A stretch of 64,000 bases of DNA from positions 124,001-188,000 of the forward strand of contig CAVRQM010000004.1 in assembly GCA_963723455.1 (NCBI GenBank). Direction: 5' to 3'. Shown here one piece after another: positions 34,808-43,472 of the stretch (position 1 is the stretch's first letter; each line of letters opens with the position of its first letter). The stretch is from CAVRQM01 sp963723455 (lineage in GTDB: Bacteria; Pseudomonadota; Alphaproteobacteria; Acetobacterales; Acetobacteraceae). Both the position numbers and the translations under genes were made by a program. Under the pieces are notes generated by a model, which was not told where the DNA came from, did no database searches, and saw only the letters and a list, made by a program, of their open reading frames with translations.

Positions 34808-36061
34808 ATGGACCGTGGCATCGTCTATCCGGGCAGCATCCCGCTCGACACCGACATCCTGAACTGCAACCGAAACGCGATGCTGGCGGTCGGCGCGTTG
34901 CTGTCGGCCACGCTGGGCCAGGCGCCGGCGATTGACGGGCTGGGCGTGGCGCCAGCGGCGCGCGGCGGGCTGGCGATCGACGTGGCGCCCGGCAGCCTGA
35001 CCGCCTACGTGCCGCTCGACCAGAGCGCATACGGCTCGCTGGCGCCGGACCTGAACGATGCCGTCGTCAAGATGGGCATCAACATCGCCGCCACGACCCT
35101 GCCGCTGACCGCGCCCAACACCAACGGCTATGCGATTACCTATCTGATCGAGGCGGCGTTCCAGGAGGCCGACGTCAGCCTGGTCGTGCTGCCGTACTAC
35201 AACGCGGCGAACCCGGCGCAGCCGTTCCTGGGTCCAAACAACACCGGCACCGCCCAACCGACCCTGCGCTCGCAGCGGGTGGCGTTGCAGGCGAAGGGCG
35301 GCGTGGCCGGGCCGGCCGGGTCCAATCCGGCGCCGACGCCCGATCCGGGGTGGCTCGGGCTGGCGACGGTCACGATCGGCTACGGCCAGACCGGCGTCGC
35401 TGGCGGCAACATCGTGCAATATCCGTACAGCCGCTTCATCCCGGCCAAGCTGCCGGACCTGCGCCCCGGCTACGCCGCGGTGCAGGTGTTCCTGAGCTCC
35501 GGCGCGTTCGTGGTGCCGGCGACGGTGACGCGGGCCAAGGTGACGGTGTTCGGCGGCGGCGGCGCCGGCGGCACGCACGCGGTCTTTCCCAGCGGCGGCG
35601 GCGGCGCCGGCGGCTGGGCAGTCGGCTGGCTCAGCGGCCTGGCGCCTGGAAGCGTGGTCCCGGTCACCGTCGGCGGCGGCGGCGGCGGCTATGCCACGCC
35701 GCAGAATGGCCAGCCCGGCGGCTCCAGCGGCTTCGGCCCGTATATCGCGGCCAGCGGCGGCCAGGGCGGCGGCGGCGGCACGGTGCTGGTGCCCCCGCCC
35801 GGCGGCGCCGGCGGTCAGGGCTATGGCGGGCAGGTGGTCGGCAACGGCAGCTATGGCGGCGACGGCATCCCGATCGCCAGCCGCGGCGGCGACGGCGGCG
35901 GTCCGGGCAGCGGCCGCGGCGCCACCAACCTGGCTCCCGGCGTGATCGGCCAGTCCCCGGGCGGCGGCGGCGGCGGCGGCGGGTCCAGCCTGCCGAACGG
36001 CGGCGGCGCCGGAGCGCCGGGCGGCAACGGCCAGAACGGCATCGTCATCGTGGAGTATTGA
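34808..36061 (+). CDS. Tail fibre/adhesin with polyglycine-rich tip domain
   Basis: 417 residues, starting at ATG 34808 behind ACGAGGA. Residues ~1-235 look like a shaft or attachment domain (RGIVYPGSIPLDTDIL, LNDAVVKMGINIAATTLPLT). From ~245 on, runs of Gly such as GGGGAGG and VTVGGGGGGY alternate with short variable loops through to the C-terminus, which ends in GQNGIVIVEY. Such glycine-rich tips form stacked polyglycine II helices in T-even gp38 adhesins, with the loops contacting receptors; the same architecture is inferred here. It would be a receptor-binding or adhesin protein. Confidence 0.75.
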   Translation: MDRGIVYPGSIPLDTDILNCNRNAMLAVGALLSATLGQAPAIDGLGVAPAARGGLAIDVAPGSLTAYVPLDQSAYGSLAPDLNDAVVKMGINIAATTLPLTAPNTNGYAITYLIEAAFQEADVSLVVLPYYNAANPAQPFLGPNNTGTAQPTLRSQRVALQAKGGVAGPAGSNPAPTPDPGWLGLATVTIGYGQTGVAGGNIVQYPYSRFIPAKLPDLRPGYAAVQVFLSSGAFVVPATVTRAKVTVFGGGGAGGTHAVFPSGGGGAGGWAVGWLSGLAPGSVVPVTVGGGGGGYATPQNGQPGGSSGFGPYIAASGGQGGGGGTVLVPPPGGAGGQGYGGQVVGNGSYGGDGIPIASRGGDGGGPGSGRGATNLAPGVIGQSPGGGGGGGGSSLPNGGGAGAPGGNGQNGIVIVEY

Positions 36062-36064
36062 GGC

Positions 36065-36337
36065 ATGAAGACCTACGCCCGCATTCTCAATGGCGTGGTG
36101 ATGGAGCTGTTTGCCACCGCCGCGCCGATCGCCACGCTGTTCCCGGCTGGCATCGTCTGGGTCGATGTCACCGCGACGCCCTCGGTGCAGGTTGGATGGG
36201 TGCAGATCGCCGGCGGCGGGTTCCAGCCGCCGGCCGCGCAGACGCCCACCGTCCCGCCGGTGACCCTTGCCGGCGTGCAGGCGCAACTCACCGCGCTGCA
36301 GGCCCAGGTCAACCAGCTGATCGCCGCCGGCGGCTGA
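36065..36337 (+). CDS. Small fibre-associated protein (90 residues)
   Basis: 90 residues, three bases after the glycine-rich adhesin gene. The first half is beta-prone (YARILNGVVMELFATAAP, GIVWVDVTATPSVQVGW) and resembles the N-terminal strand of tail-fibre assembly proteins; the second half has a Pro-rich hinge and a final heptad-like helix (LAGVQAQLTALQAQVNQL). A chaperone or a short fibre component is plausible. No family can be named. Ends 15 bases before the ribosome site of the next gene. Confidence 0.55.
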   Translation: MKTYARILNGVVMELFATAAPIATLFPAGIVWVDVTATPSVQVGWVQIAGGGFQPPAAQTPTVPPVTLAGVQAQLTALQAQVNQLIAAGG

Positions 36338-36374
36338 GAGGGAGGGATCACCATGTCCGCAACGAATTCCGCCG

Positions 36375-36869
36375 ATGGTCGCGCGCGCCTGGAAACCGAG
36401 CGCGTCGCGCGTGGTGGTGCTTGACGGCTTCCTGCCGATGCCGCGCGGCGCTGCCCTGCCCACGCCGGCGCCGCTGACCTGGCCGCCGAAGGATCCGTCC
36501 GACATCCTCGACTACGAGATCGACGCCAGCCAGGCGCTGCTCGGCAACGAGGGCGATGTCATCACCAGCATCGCGGTGGCGGTGCAGCCGTCCGGCGAGT
36601 TGCTGCCGGGCCAGGTGATCGCCGATGGCCAGGTGGCGGTGCTTTGGTTCTCCGGCGGGGTCGCCGGCACGACCTACGTGGTGCAGGCGACGATCGGCAC
36701 CGCCAGCGGCCGGGTGATCGGCCGCGCCGTGCTGCTGCCGGTGCAGCCGCTGGCCGCGCCGCCGGCGCCGCCCGGAACGCCGGGGGCCAGCGCCGCATCG
36801 GCATTGCAGACCGATGCCGGCATCGTCCTGACCGACCAGAACGGCGCGCCGATCCTGGTCAGCGGCTGA
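36375..36869 (+). CDS. Fibre-to-tail adaptor-like protein (5' end possibly frameshifted)
   Basis: 164 residues from ATG 36375. The Ig-like core (PSDILDYEIDASQALLGNEGD, VLWFSGGVAGTTYVVQATIGT, SGRVIGRAVLLPVQ) is the pattern of phage fibre-tail adaptor proteins. A strong GAGAGGGAGGG site sits before an ATG at 36353 in another frame; one extra base near 36371-36374 would join it to this frame, giving about seven more residues. Without that, no ribosome site serves 36375. This is probably a one-base indel. The protein likely fastens the following large fibre to the baseplate. Confidence 0.7.
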   Translation: MVARAWKPSASRVVVLDGFLPMPRGAALPTPAPLTWPPKDPSDILDYEIDASQALLGNEGDVITSIAVAVQPSGELLPGQVIADGQVAVLWFSGGVAGTTYVVQATIGTASGRVIGRAVLLPVQPLAAPPAPPGTPGASAASALQTDAGIVLTDQNGAPILVSG

Positions 36870-36920
36870 TCGGGCGCCACGCCCGACCCGGCGGCGCGTC
36901 CCAACATTGCGGAGAGCCAG

Positions 36921-39900
36921 ATGCCGACTGTCCCCCAGTTGCCGGCGGTCTCTGCCGTCACGCCGAATGACCAGATCATGGTGTCGCAGGGCGGGCAGAG
37001 CGTGTCCGCAACGACGCAGGTGCTGCTCGCCGGTACTCAGCCGCAGCTGATCCTGGGGCAGGGCGCGCTGCTCGGCCGGGTCACCGCCGGCAGCGGCGGG
37101 CCGGAGCCGGTGCCCGTGGGCAGCGGCCTGGTGCTGGCGCAGGGCACGCTGGCCGCCGACACCGGCGTGCTGGCCGTGCTCGCCAGCCCGAACCTGGCCG
37201 GCCGCCCGACCGCGCCCACCCCGCCGCAGGGCGACAACTCGCAGGCGCTGGCCACCACGGCCTTCGTCGCCGCCAGCAACCCGGCGCTGACCTTCGTCGG
37301 CGACGTGGTCGGCTCAGGCAGTTCGCCGATCACCCTGGTGCTGCCGCCGATCGCAAATCCGGGCGTCTATACGAAGGTCACCGTCAACGGCAAAGGCCAG
37401 GTCACCGCCGGCGGCGGCCTGCAACTGGCCGACATCGTCGCGGCGCTGGGCTACACGCCGGCCTCGATGAACAACCCGCCGGTGCTGGCCGGGGCGGATG
37501 CGTCCGCGGCGTTGGTGTACGCGACCGGCGGCACGGTGGCGCGCAGCCTGGCCGCGATCGCCGCCGACCGGATCAGCGTGCAGGCGTTCGGCGCCGATCC
37601 CACCGGCGGCGCGGACAGCGCGCCGGCCTTCACCGTGGCGATGTCCGAAATCCCGCCCGGCGGCACCGCGCGGCTGTTCGTGCCGCGCGGCGCCTACCGG
37701 CTCGGCACGACGGTCAACCAGCCGGCCGGCCGCTCGGTCACCGTCGAGTTCGACGAAGGCGCAAGCATCACCGGGCCGGGCTACCTCGGCGTCGATCGGG
37801 TCGAGACGCATCAAGGGCCGTTCCGGCTGTCGCAGGTGGCCGGCGGCTATGCCGGTTATGCCAGCGGCATCGGCGAGCCCGGCGACCTGCCGTTCGACTT
37901 CCAGATCATCACCAACACCGCGGCCAATTCGGCGTCGAACCGGGTCGCCTGGGCGCGCACCTACACCAACGAGAACCGATATTCGAAATACACCGGCGGC
38001 ATCGACCTGGCCGAGCAGGGTATCTTCGCGTGGCCGATCCTGGTGGACAACTCGGCCGGCGTTGGTCATTTCGAGGTCGTCGAGGGCGCGACCTATGACG
38101 AGGATCTGGCCGGGCGCGCCGGCCTCAGCGCGTCGTCGCAGCACTCCGAATACGACGTGGTCAACAACGGGCCGGAGAGCGGCTGGAGCTTCCAGCCCGG
38201 CGTCGCCAACCCGGTGCAGGGCATGGCGATCGACCCGTGGGGACAGAACGGCGCGTATGGCGGCCACATCCTCTTCGCCTACGGCACCGCCGGCGGGTTC
38301 GACGGCGTGTCCGGCGGCATCAACCGCCGCTGGGTCGCCTATCCGGCGGTGTACAGCAACGGCAACCCGCCCGCCGTGCCGACCGCCAGCACCATCATCA
38401 TCACGATGGATGTCACCGCCAAGGCCACGGCGCAGCTGGGCGGCGGCGGCGTGGTCAGCGGCGTCTCGGTCAGCAACGGCGGCGGGGCCTATGCCAGCCC
38501 GCCGTCGGTCGCGTTCTCCGGCGGCGGCGGCGGCGGCGCCGCCGGGACCGCGACCCTGGTCGGCGGCGCCGTGGTCGGCGTGGCGATCACCAATCCCGGT
38601 TCCGGCTACAGCAGCCCGCCGCTGGTCAGCTTCACCGGCGGCGGGGTGCCCGCGCCCAATCCGGTCACGGTCGCGCTCAATCCCGACGGCGCGCATGGCG
38701 ACGTCGCCTCGGTCGCCGCGGCAATCCGCGCGGCCAACATTCCGCTGGTCGGCGCTGCGGTCTCGCAATGGGGCGGCGCAGTCTCCAGCCTGGTGGTGTT
38801 CGGCACCGCGGGCGGCGATGTCGGCACCCTGACCCTGGGCGGCACCGCGCTCGCCGCGCTCGGCATCGCCGCCCAGCCCTACAGGACGCAGCGCGACGAC
38901 ACCGCAATCGTGCTGGGCGGCGGCGGCCATGCCGCGGCCGGCGACAAGCTCATCATCAACGGCATCATCATCACCGTCGGCGGCAGCGGCCAGCAGAGCG
39001 ACGTGGTCGCCGCCTTCACCCAGGCCAACCTGCCCGGCGTGCGCGCCGACGTGACCGCGACCGGCAGCCTGGTGCTGACCGCCTGGATGGTGCAACAGCC
39101 CTGCGGCCTGGTGCTGGCGCAGCCGGCCGGCTTCACCACGCTGCAAAAGCTGGGCCTCAATGCCGGCGTGTTCCTGCCGCCGACGCCGCCCAAGGCGTTC
39201 GCCACCGCCTATGGCGAGGTCGGCGCGCCTGCCTGCAAGACCACCGACGCGATCCAGATCGCCGCCACCGACCTTGCCGGGCACAGCTATGGTCCGATCA
39301 CCGCAACGCTGAACGGCGGGGCAGGCAGCGGCAGCGTCACTGACGTTGCCGCCTCGATCCAGGCGGCGCTGGCGTCGGCCGGTTGGCGCAGCGGCAGCAA
39401 CGCGCTGCTGACCACCGCGCCGCAGATCGTCGCGGTGTTCGTGCATGGCAGCGCCACGCCCGGCCTGGTGATCCGCAACACGGCCGGCGGCACGCTGACG
39501 CTGGCCAACGCGGCCGGCACGCCGCTGGACACGCTGGGCGTCGCGGCCGGCACCTATCAGCCGGGCGGCTACTCGGCTGGATCGCAGACCGTGTACCACG
39601 CCGCGCCCAACGCCATCGCGCCGCAGGGCCGCGGCGTCTTCATAGGCGGCAGCACGGTGCCGGATCCGACCGTGTGGCCGCACGCGCCGGCGGAGTTCCG
39701 CGGCAGCTTCGCGCATGGCCTGCGGACCGACCGGGCAAGCTTCGGCGATGGCCGCGCGATGCTGCTGGGCAGCGGCCAGGCGATCGGCTGGGGGATCGGC
39801 GGCCCCACTTTGTCCGCCGCGTCCGGCGCGCTGGTGGCGAGCGCGCCGGCCAGCCTGCCGGGCCTGATCCTGACGCAGCTGGCGACCTCGCCCGGCGGCC

Positions 39901-39950
39901 TGCCCTCCGGCTCGGTGTGGAACAACGGCGGCGTCCTCTCGGTCGTTTGA
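36921..39950 (+). CDS. Large tailspike/tail fibre protein 1 (1,009 residues)
   Basis: The N-terminal section has TPNDQIMVSQGGQSVSATTQ and a fibre repeat ending ALATTAFVAASN, both typical of tail fibres that dock to the baseplate. From ~residue 195 (GGTVARSLAAIAADRISVQ) it enters a beta-helix resembling the pectate-lyase superfamily used by tailspikes (AFGADPTGGADSAPAFTVAM). The central part has Gly/Ser/Ala repeats of VSNGGGAYASPPSVAFSGGG type, and residues ~560-900 hold three or four repeated units built around LVLTAWMVQQ-like strands. It may bind and cut capsule or LPS; no catalytic residues can be named from sequence. Confidence 0.8.
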   Translation: MPTVPQLPAVSAVTPNDQIMVSQGGQSVSATTQVLLAGTQPQLILGQGALLGRVTAGSGGPEPVPVGSGLVLAQGTLAADTGVLAVLASPNLAGRPTAPTPPQGDNSQALATTAFVAASNPALTFVGDVVGSGSSPITLVLPPIANPGVYTKVTVNGKGQVTAGGGLQLADIVAALGYTPASMNNPPVLAGADASAALVYATGGTVARSLAAIAADRISVQAFGADPTGGADSAPAFTVAMSEIPPGGTARLFVPRGAYRLGTTVNQPAGRSVTVEFDEGASITGPGYLGVDRVETHQGPFRLSQVAGGYAGYASGIGEPGDLPFDFQIITNTAANSASNRVAWARTYTNENRYSKYTGGIDLAEQGIFAWPILVDNSAGVGHFEVVEGATYDEDLAGRAGLSASSQHSEYDVVNNGPESGWSFQPGVANPVQGMAIDPWGQNGAYGGHILFAYGTAGGFDGVSGGINRRWVAYPAVYSNGNPPAVPTASTIIITMDVTAKATAQLGGGGVVSGVSVSNGGGAYASPPSVAFSGGGGGGAAGTATLVGGAVVGVAITNPGSGYSSPPLVSFTGGGVPAPNPVTVALNPDGAHGDVASVAAAIRAANIPLVGAAVSQWGGAVSSLVVFGTAGGDVGTLTLGGTALAALGIAAQPYRTQRDDTAIVLGGGGHAAAGDKLIINGIIITVGGSGQQSDVVAAFTQANLPGVRADVTATGSLVLTAWMVQQPCGLVLAQPAGFTTLQKLGLNAGVFLPPTPPKAFATAYGEVGAPACKTTDAIQIAATDLAGHSYGPITATLNGGAGSGSVTDVAASIQAALASAGWRSGSNALLTTAPQIVAVFVHGSATPGLVIRNTAGGTLTLANAAGTPLDTLGVAAGTYQPGGYSAGSQTVYHAAPNAIAPQGRGVFIGGSTVPDPTVWPHAPAEFRGSFAHGLRTDRASFGDGRAMLLGSGQAIGWGIGGPTLSAASGALVASAPASLPGLILTQLATSPGGLPSGSVWNNGGVLSVV

Positions 39951-39960
39951 AAGGCATGTG

Positions 39961-42624
39961 ATGAACAGGATCGCCACGATCGCCGGGCTGCTGATGCTCG
40001 GCGGCCCGGCGCTGGGCCAAGGCCTGCCCGCGCCGCAATTCGCCAGCCCGGCGCCGGGCGATTCCTCGAACCAGGCGGCCACGACCGCCTGGGTGCGGGG
40101 CCTCGGCCTGCTGAGCGCTGGCGGCAATCTGTCGGCCAGCACCGTGCAGGTGCCAGGCGGCACGGTGGCGCGCTCCCTGGCCGCGCGCGAGGCCACGGTG
40201 TTCAACGTGCTGGACTACGGCGCGGTGGCCGATGGCGCCACCGACATCGGCCCGGCGCTGAACACCATCGCCGGCCTGCTGGCCGCCAACGGCGCCAACG
40301 TGATCTATATCCCGGCCGGCAACTACGCGCTGAAAAGCGCGGTGGTGTTCAACGGCGTGGCGCCGATCATCGAGGGGCAGGGCTTCACCGCCGGTCCCGG
40401 CCCGGCATCCGGCACGATGCTGACCATCTCCGGCGCTGGCTACGTGCCGTTCACCTTCTCCGGCACCAATGCCCGCGGCGCCGCCATCCGCGACATCGCG
40501 CTGCGCGAGGCGCAGCCGGCGACCGGTCCCGGCTGGCAGCCCGCCGGCTATGACTACGTGTTCAAAATCCTGAACGCGCTGGGCGAGGTCACCTTCGACA
40601 ACGTCCTGTTCGCCGGCGTTACGCGCGGCATCTATGCAGACAATTCCGGCCGCCTGAACATTCGCGACGTGAGCGGCCAGTTCTACACCGCCGGCATCGA
40701 GATCGACGACTGCTACGACATCCCGCGCATCCAGCATCTGCACGCCTGGACGTACCAGTCCGCCGATCCCTCGGTGGTGGCGTGGCAGGAGGCGAACGAG
40801 GACACGCTGATCCTGCGCCGCGTGGACGGCATCTTCATCGGCGACCTGTTCAGCCTGGGCGCGCGTTCGGCAATCCACCTGACCAGCGGCGCCAACGGTG
40901 TCACGACCAAGTTCTATGTCGATGACCTGTACGCCGATTTCGTCAGGTACGGCGTCTGGGTCGATGCCAGCGGCGTCAACGGGCAGATCGCCAACGCCAC
41001 GACGCAGGGCAACGACCAGACCGCGCCGGGCACCGTCCTGGCCGGCAGCCGCGGCATGCTGGTCACCGGCAACACGGTGCAGATCCAGGTCGCCAACTGG
41101 CGCAGCAACATCACCGCCGGGCCGGCGATCGACCTGGAGGGCTACGCCGCGAACATCGTCGTCGGCACGCTGTGGGCCAACACCTACGGCACGCCCGGCG
41201 CCGGCTCGCCGGCGGTGGCAAACGCCAACACCGGCGCCAGCCAGGGCAATACGATCCAGGTCAATCACAGCTTCCTGCAAGGCGTGTCGCCGCTGTACCT
41301 GTTCGCACCGTCGAATGGCGGCCAGCAGCAGCCGGTGCTGATGAACGCCGGCGGCAACGACGTGGACAGCCTGCGCGCCTATAGCGTGGCCAGCGGCGGC
41401 CAGCCGAGCCTGTCGGCGATCGGCCCGGACAGCAACATCGACCTGGGGCTGAACGCGCAGGGCGCCGGCAGCGTGCGGCTTAAGGGCAACGGCGTCACCG
41501 TGCTGCGCGCCGACGATCTCAACGCCGGCATCGACGACGTGCTGGTGCGCAGCGGCAGCGGCACCATCAACCTGATCGCCGAGGGCGGCGACGCCAATAT
41601 CGACGCCGAGCTGATCGCCAAGGGGACCAGCGGCGGGCTGCGGGTGCAGGCGAACGGCCTGACCACGCTGCGCACGGACAATCCGAACGCGGGCGACAGC
41701 GACCTGCTGATCCGCCCGGGGACCGCGGCGATGAATCTGCTGCCGGAAAGCGCCTCGGCCAGCGCCGATATCGACATCACCGGCAAGGGCGCGGCCGGCG
41801 GCGTTCGCCTCGCTGCCAACGGCAGCACCACGCTGCGCACCGACAATCCCGGCGCGAGTGCCGCGGATCTGCTGGTACGGCCCGGAACGGGAACGATCTC
41901 GCTGATCGCCGAAGGCAGCGGCAACACCAACATCGTCCTCAATCCGGGCGGCGCCGGGACCGTGGTGGTGCCGACGATGCCCGGCACCGACAGCAGCACC
42001 AACGCGGCCAGCACCGCCTTCGTCAACGCGGTGGCCGGCGGCCTGGCGCCGGTGCAGAGCGTGGCCGGGCGCACCGGCGCTGTGACCCTGGGCGTCGCCG
42101 ACATCAGCGGCGCGGCCCCGCTCGCCAGCCCGGCGCTGACCGGCGCCACCACGTTCTCGACCCGATCCGGCGGCAAGGTGACGGTGCTGGGCCCGCAGCC
42201 TGGCGGCAGCGGCCTTGCCAACAGCGGCGTCTATATGCTGGTCGCCAAGACCAGCTCGACCGCCGCCGCCCGCCTGACTGCCGACGGCAACGCGCCGGGC
42301 GCGGCGAACTGCATCAACCCGCCGGCCAATGCTGCCGACGACCTGTTCGTCGAGGTGGTCGGCATCGACACCACCGCCGCCGGCAACGTGGCCCGCTTCC
42401 GGGCGCTGGACGTGCTGCTGTATCGCGGGGCCACCGCCGCAAGCACGCAGGTCGTCAACGGCGCCGCCGCGGCAGCGCCCAACGGCAGCCTTGGCAGCGG
42501 CAGCACGGCGGCGTTCACCGTCGCCGCCGACACCGCCAACGGCTGCCTCGCGCTGTCCGTTGCCGCGCCCAATGCGGATGCCTGGCACTGGGCCGCGCGC
42601 GTCCGTTCGACCGAGGTGCAATAG
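39961..42624 (+). CDS. Large tailspike/tail fibre protein 2 with signal-peptide-like N-terminus
   Basis: About 887 residues from ATG 39961. The start, MNRIATIAGLLMLGGPALGQ, is exactly a Sec-type signal peptide with an ALG-Q site, unexpected for a particle protein. Next comes PQFASPAPGDSSNQAATTAW, a fibre-like repeat, and then GGTVARSLAA as in spike 1 and a pectate-lyase-like beta-helix (NVLDYGAVADGATDIGPALN, VIYIPAGNYALKS). Residues ~480-680 carry repeats of LRTDNPNAGDSDLLIRPGT type. The final 200 residues, with AASTAFVNAV and ASPALTGATTFSTRSGG, look like a second fibre module and a knob. Substrate or receptor unknown. Confidence 0.78.
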   Translation: MNRIATIAGLLMLGGPALGQGLPAPQFASPAPGDSSNQAATTAWVRGLGLLSAGGNLSASTVQVPGGTVARSLAAREATVFNVLDYGAVADGATDIGPALNTIAGLLAANGANVIYIPAGNYALKSAVVFNGVAPIIEGQGFTAGPGPASGTMLTISGAGYVPFTFSGTNARGAAIRDIALREAQPATGPGWQPAGYDYVFKILNALGEVTFDNVLFAGVTRGIYADNSGRLNIRDVSGQFYTAGIEIDDCYDIPRIQHLHAWTYQSADPSVVAWQEANEDTLILRRVDGIFIGDLFSLGARSAIHLTSGANGVTTKFYVDDLYADFVRYGVWVDASGVNGQIANATTQGNDQTAPGTVLAGSRGMLVTGNTVQIQVANWRSNITAGPAIDLEGYAANIVVGTLWANTYGTPGAGSPAVANANTGASQGNTIQVNHSFLQGVSPLYLFAPSNGGQQQPVLMNAGGNDVDSLRAYSVASGGQPSLSAIGPDSNIDLGLNAQGAGSVRLKGNGVTVLRADDLNAGIDDVLVRSGSGTINLIAEGGDANIDAELIAKGTSGGLRVQANGLTTLRTDNPNAGDSDLLIRPGTAAMNLLPESASASADIDITGKGAAGGVRLAANGSTTLRTDNPGASAADLLVRPGTGTISLIAEGSGNTNIVLNPGGAGTVVVPTMPGTDSSTNAASTAFVNAVAGGLAPVQSVAGRTGAVTLGVADISGAAPLASPALTGATTFSTRSGGKVTVLGPQPGGSGLANSGVYMLVAKTSSTAAARLTADGNAPGAANCINPPANAADDLFVEVVGIDTTAAGNVARFRALDVLLYRGATAASTQVVNGAAAAAPNGSLGSGSTAAFTVAADTANGCLALSVAAPNADAWHWAARVRSTEVQ

Positions 42625-42625
42625 G

Positions 42626-42880
42626 ATGGTGGACGACATCGCCCCGCTCAGCTTCGTCGAGCGCGTCGCGCGGCTTGAGGAGCGGATGACCAGCCTGATC
42701 GCGCTGCTCGACGAGATCCGGCGCGACCAGAAGGAACTCGCCGACATCGTGGCGCGCGCCTCCGGCGGTCTGCGCGTGCTGCTGCTGCTGGGCGGCCTGG
42801 TCGGGCTGCTCGGCGCGGTGCGCAACCTCGCGGTCTGGGCCGGCGGCCTGCTGCCGCATCTTCCGGGATCATCGACATGA
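42626..42880 (+). CDS. Small membrane protein of the lysis cassette
   Basis: 84 residues. Residues ~8-48 form a charged heptad-like coiled coil (VERVARLEERMTSLIALLDEI), followed by one predicted membrane helix (LRVLLLLGGLVGLLGAVRNL, ~50-70). The gene overlaps the endolysin start by four bases. Position and topology fit a holin-regulating or pinholin-like protein, or a Mu-like small membrane lysis component. The family is not recognised. Confidence 0.65.
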   Translation: MVDDIAPLSFVERVARLEERMTSLIALLDEIRRDQKELADIVARASGGLRVLLLLGGLVGLLGAVRNLAVWAGGLLPHLPGSST

Positions 42881-43428
42881 GCAGCCTCCAAAGCAGCTTC
42901 GAGCAGGCGTTCGCCGTCGTGGTCGGCCACGAAGGCGGCTTTGACGCGACGCGCGCCGATCCAGGCAACTGGACCGGCGGTCGGGTCGGCGCGGGCGAGT
43001 TGCGCGGCAGCAAGTTCGGCATCTCCGCCGCCGCGTACCCGATGCTCGACATCGCCAGCCTCGCGTTGGCCGACGCGCAGGCGATCTATCGCCGCGACTA
43101 CTGGGACCGCATCGCCGCCGAGCGGCTGCAGCCGCCGCTGGCGCTGCTGCTGTTCGACGCGGCGGTGAACAACGGCGGCGATCGCGCGGCGCGCTGGCTG
43201 CAGACCATCGTCGGCGCGGTGGCAGACGGGATGATCGGCGACCAGACGCTCGGCGCGATCACCGCCTACGTCGCGGCGCATGGCGGCGCCGCGCTGTGCG
43301 CCGAGTTCATGGCGCAGCGGCTCGCCTTCATGGCGGCGCTGCCGGGCTGGCGGCTGTTCGGCCTCGGCTGGGCAAGGCGCATCTGCGCGCTTCCGTATCA
43401 GTCGTTGGCGATGACCGAAGCCGGCTGA
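42877..43428 (+). CDS. Endolysin, GH108-family muramidase with peptidoglycan-binding C-terminus
   Basis: 183 residues. The catalytic motif HEGGFDATRADPGNWTGG lies at residues ~17-34, with the Glu of EGG as the expected general acid, followed by KFGISAAAYP. AQAIYRRDYWDRIAAERL and LLFDAAVNNGGDRAARWLQ follow in the usual order, and the last ~70 residues correspond to the family's peptidoglycan-binding 3 domain. No signal peptide or arrest helix, so release needs a holin. It cleaves the glycan backbone of peptidoglycan at the end of the lytic cycle. Confidence 0.92.
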   Translation: MSSLQSSFEQAFAVVVGHEGGFDATRADPGNWTGGRVGAGELRGSKFGISAAAYPMLDIASLALADAQAIYRRDYWDRIAAERLQPPLALLLFDAAVNNGGDRAARWLQTIVGAVADGMIGDQTLGAITAYVAAHGGAALCAEFMAQRLAFMAALPGWRLFGLGWARRICALPYQSLAMTEAG

Positions 43429-43472
43429 GCCGCCGCGTGCCTGATTTTTTCCACATCCGCGGGAGTTCCTAG

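Noticed and set aside
37314..40205. Antisense open frame of about 960 codons on the minus strand opposite spike 1
   Set aside because: Same reasons: no ribosome site, no recognisable domain, composition of a GC shadow.
39640..43281. Antisense open frame of about 1,200 codons on the minus strand across the spikes and endolysin
   Set aside because: Arg/Ala/Gly/His-rich composition with no domains; it is the expected shadow in ~70% GC DNA opposite genes with clear fibre and lysozyme motifs.
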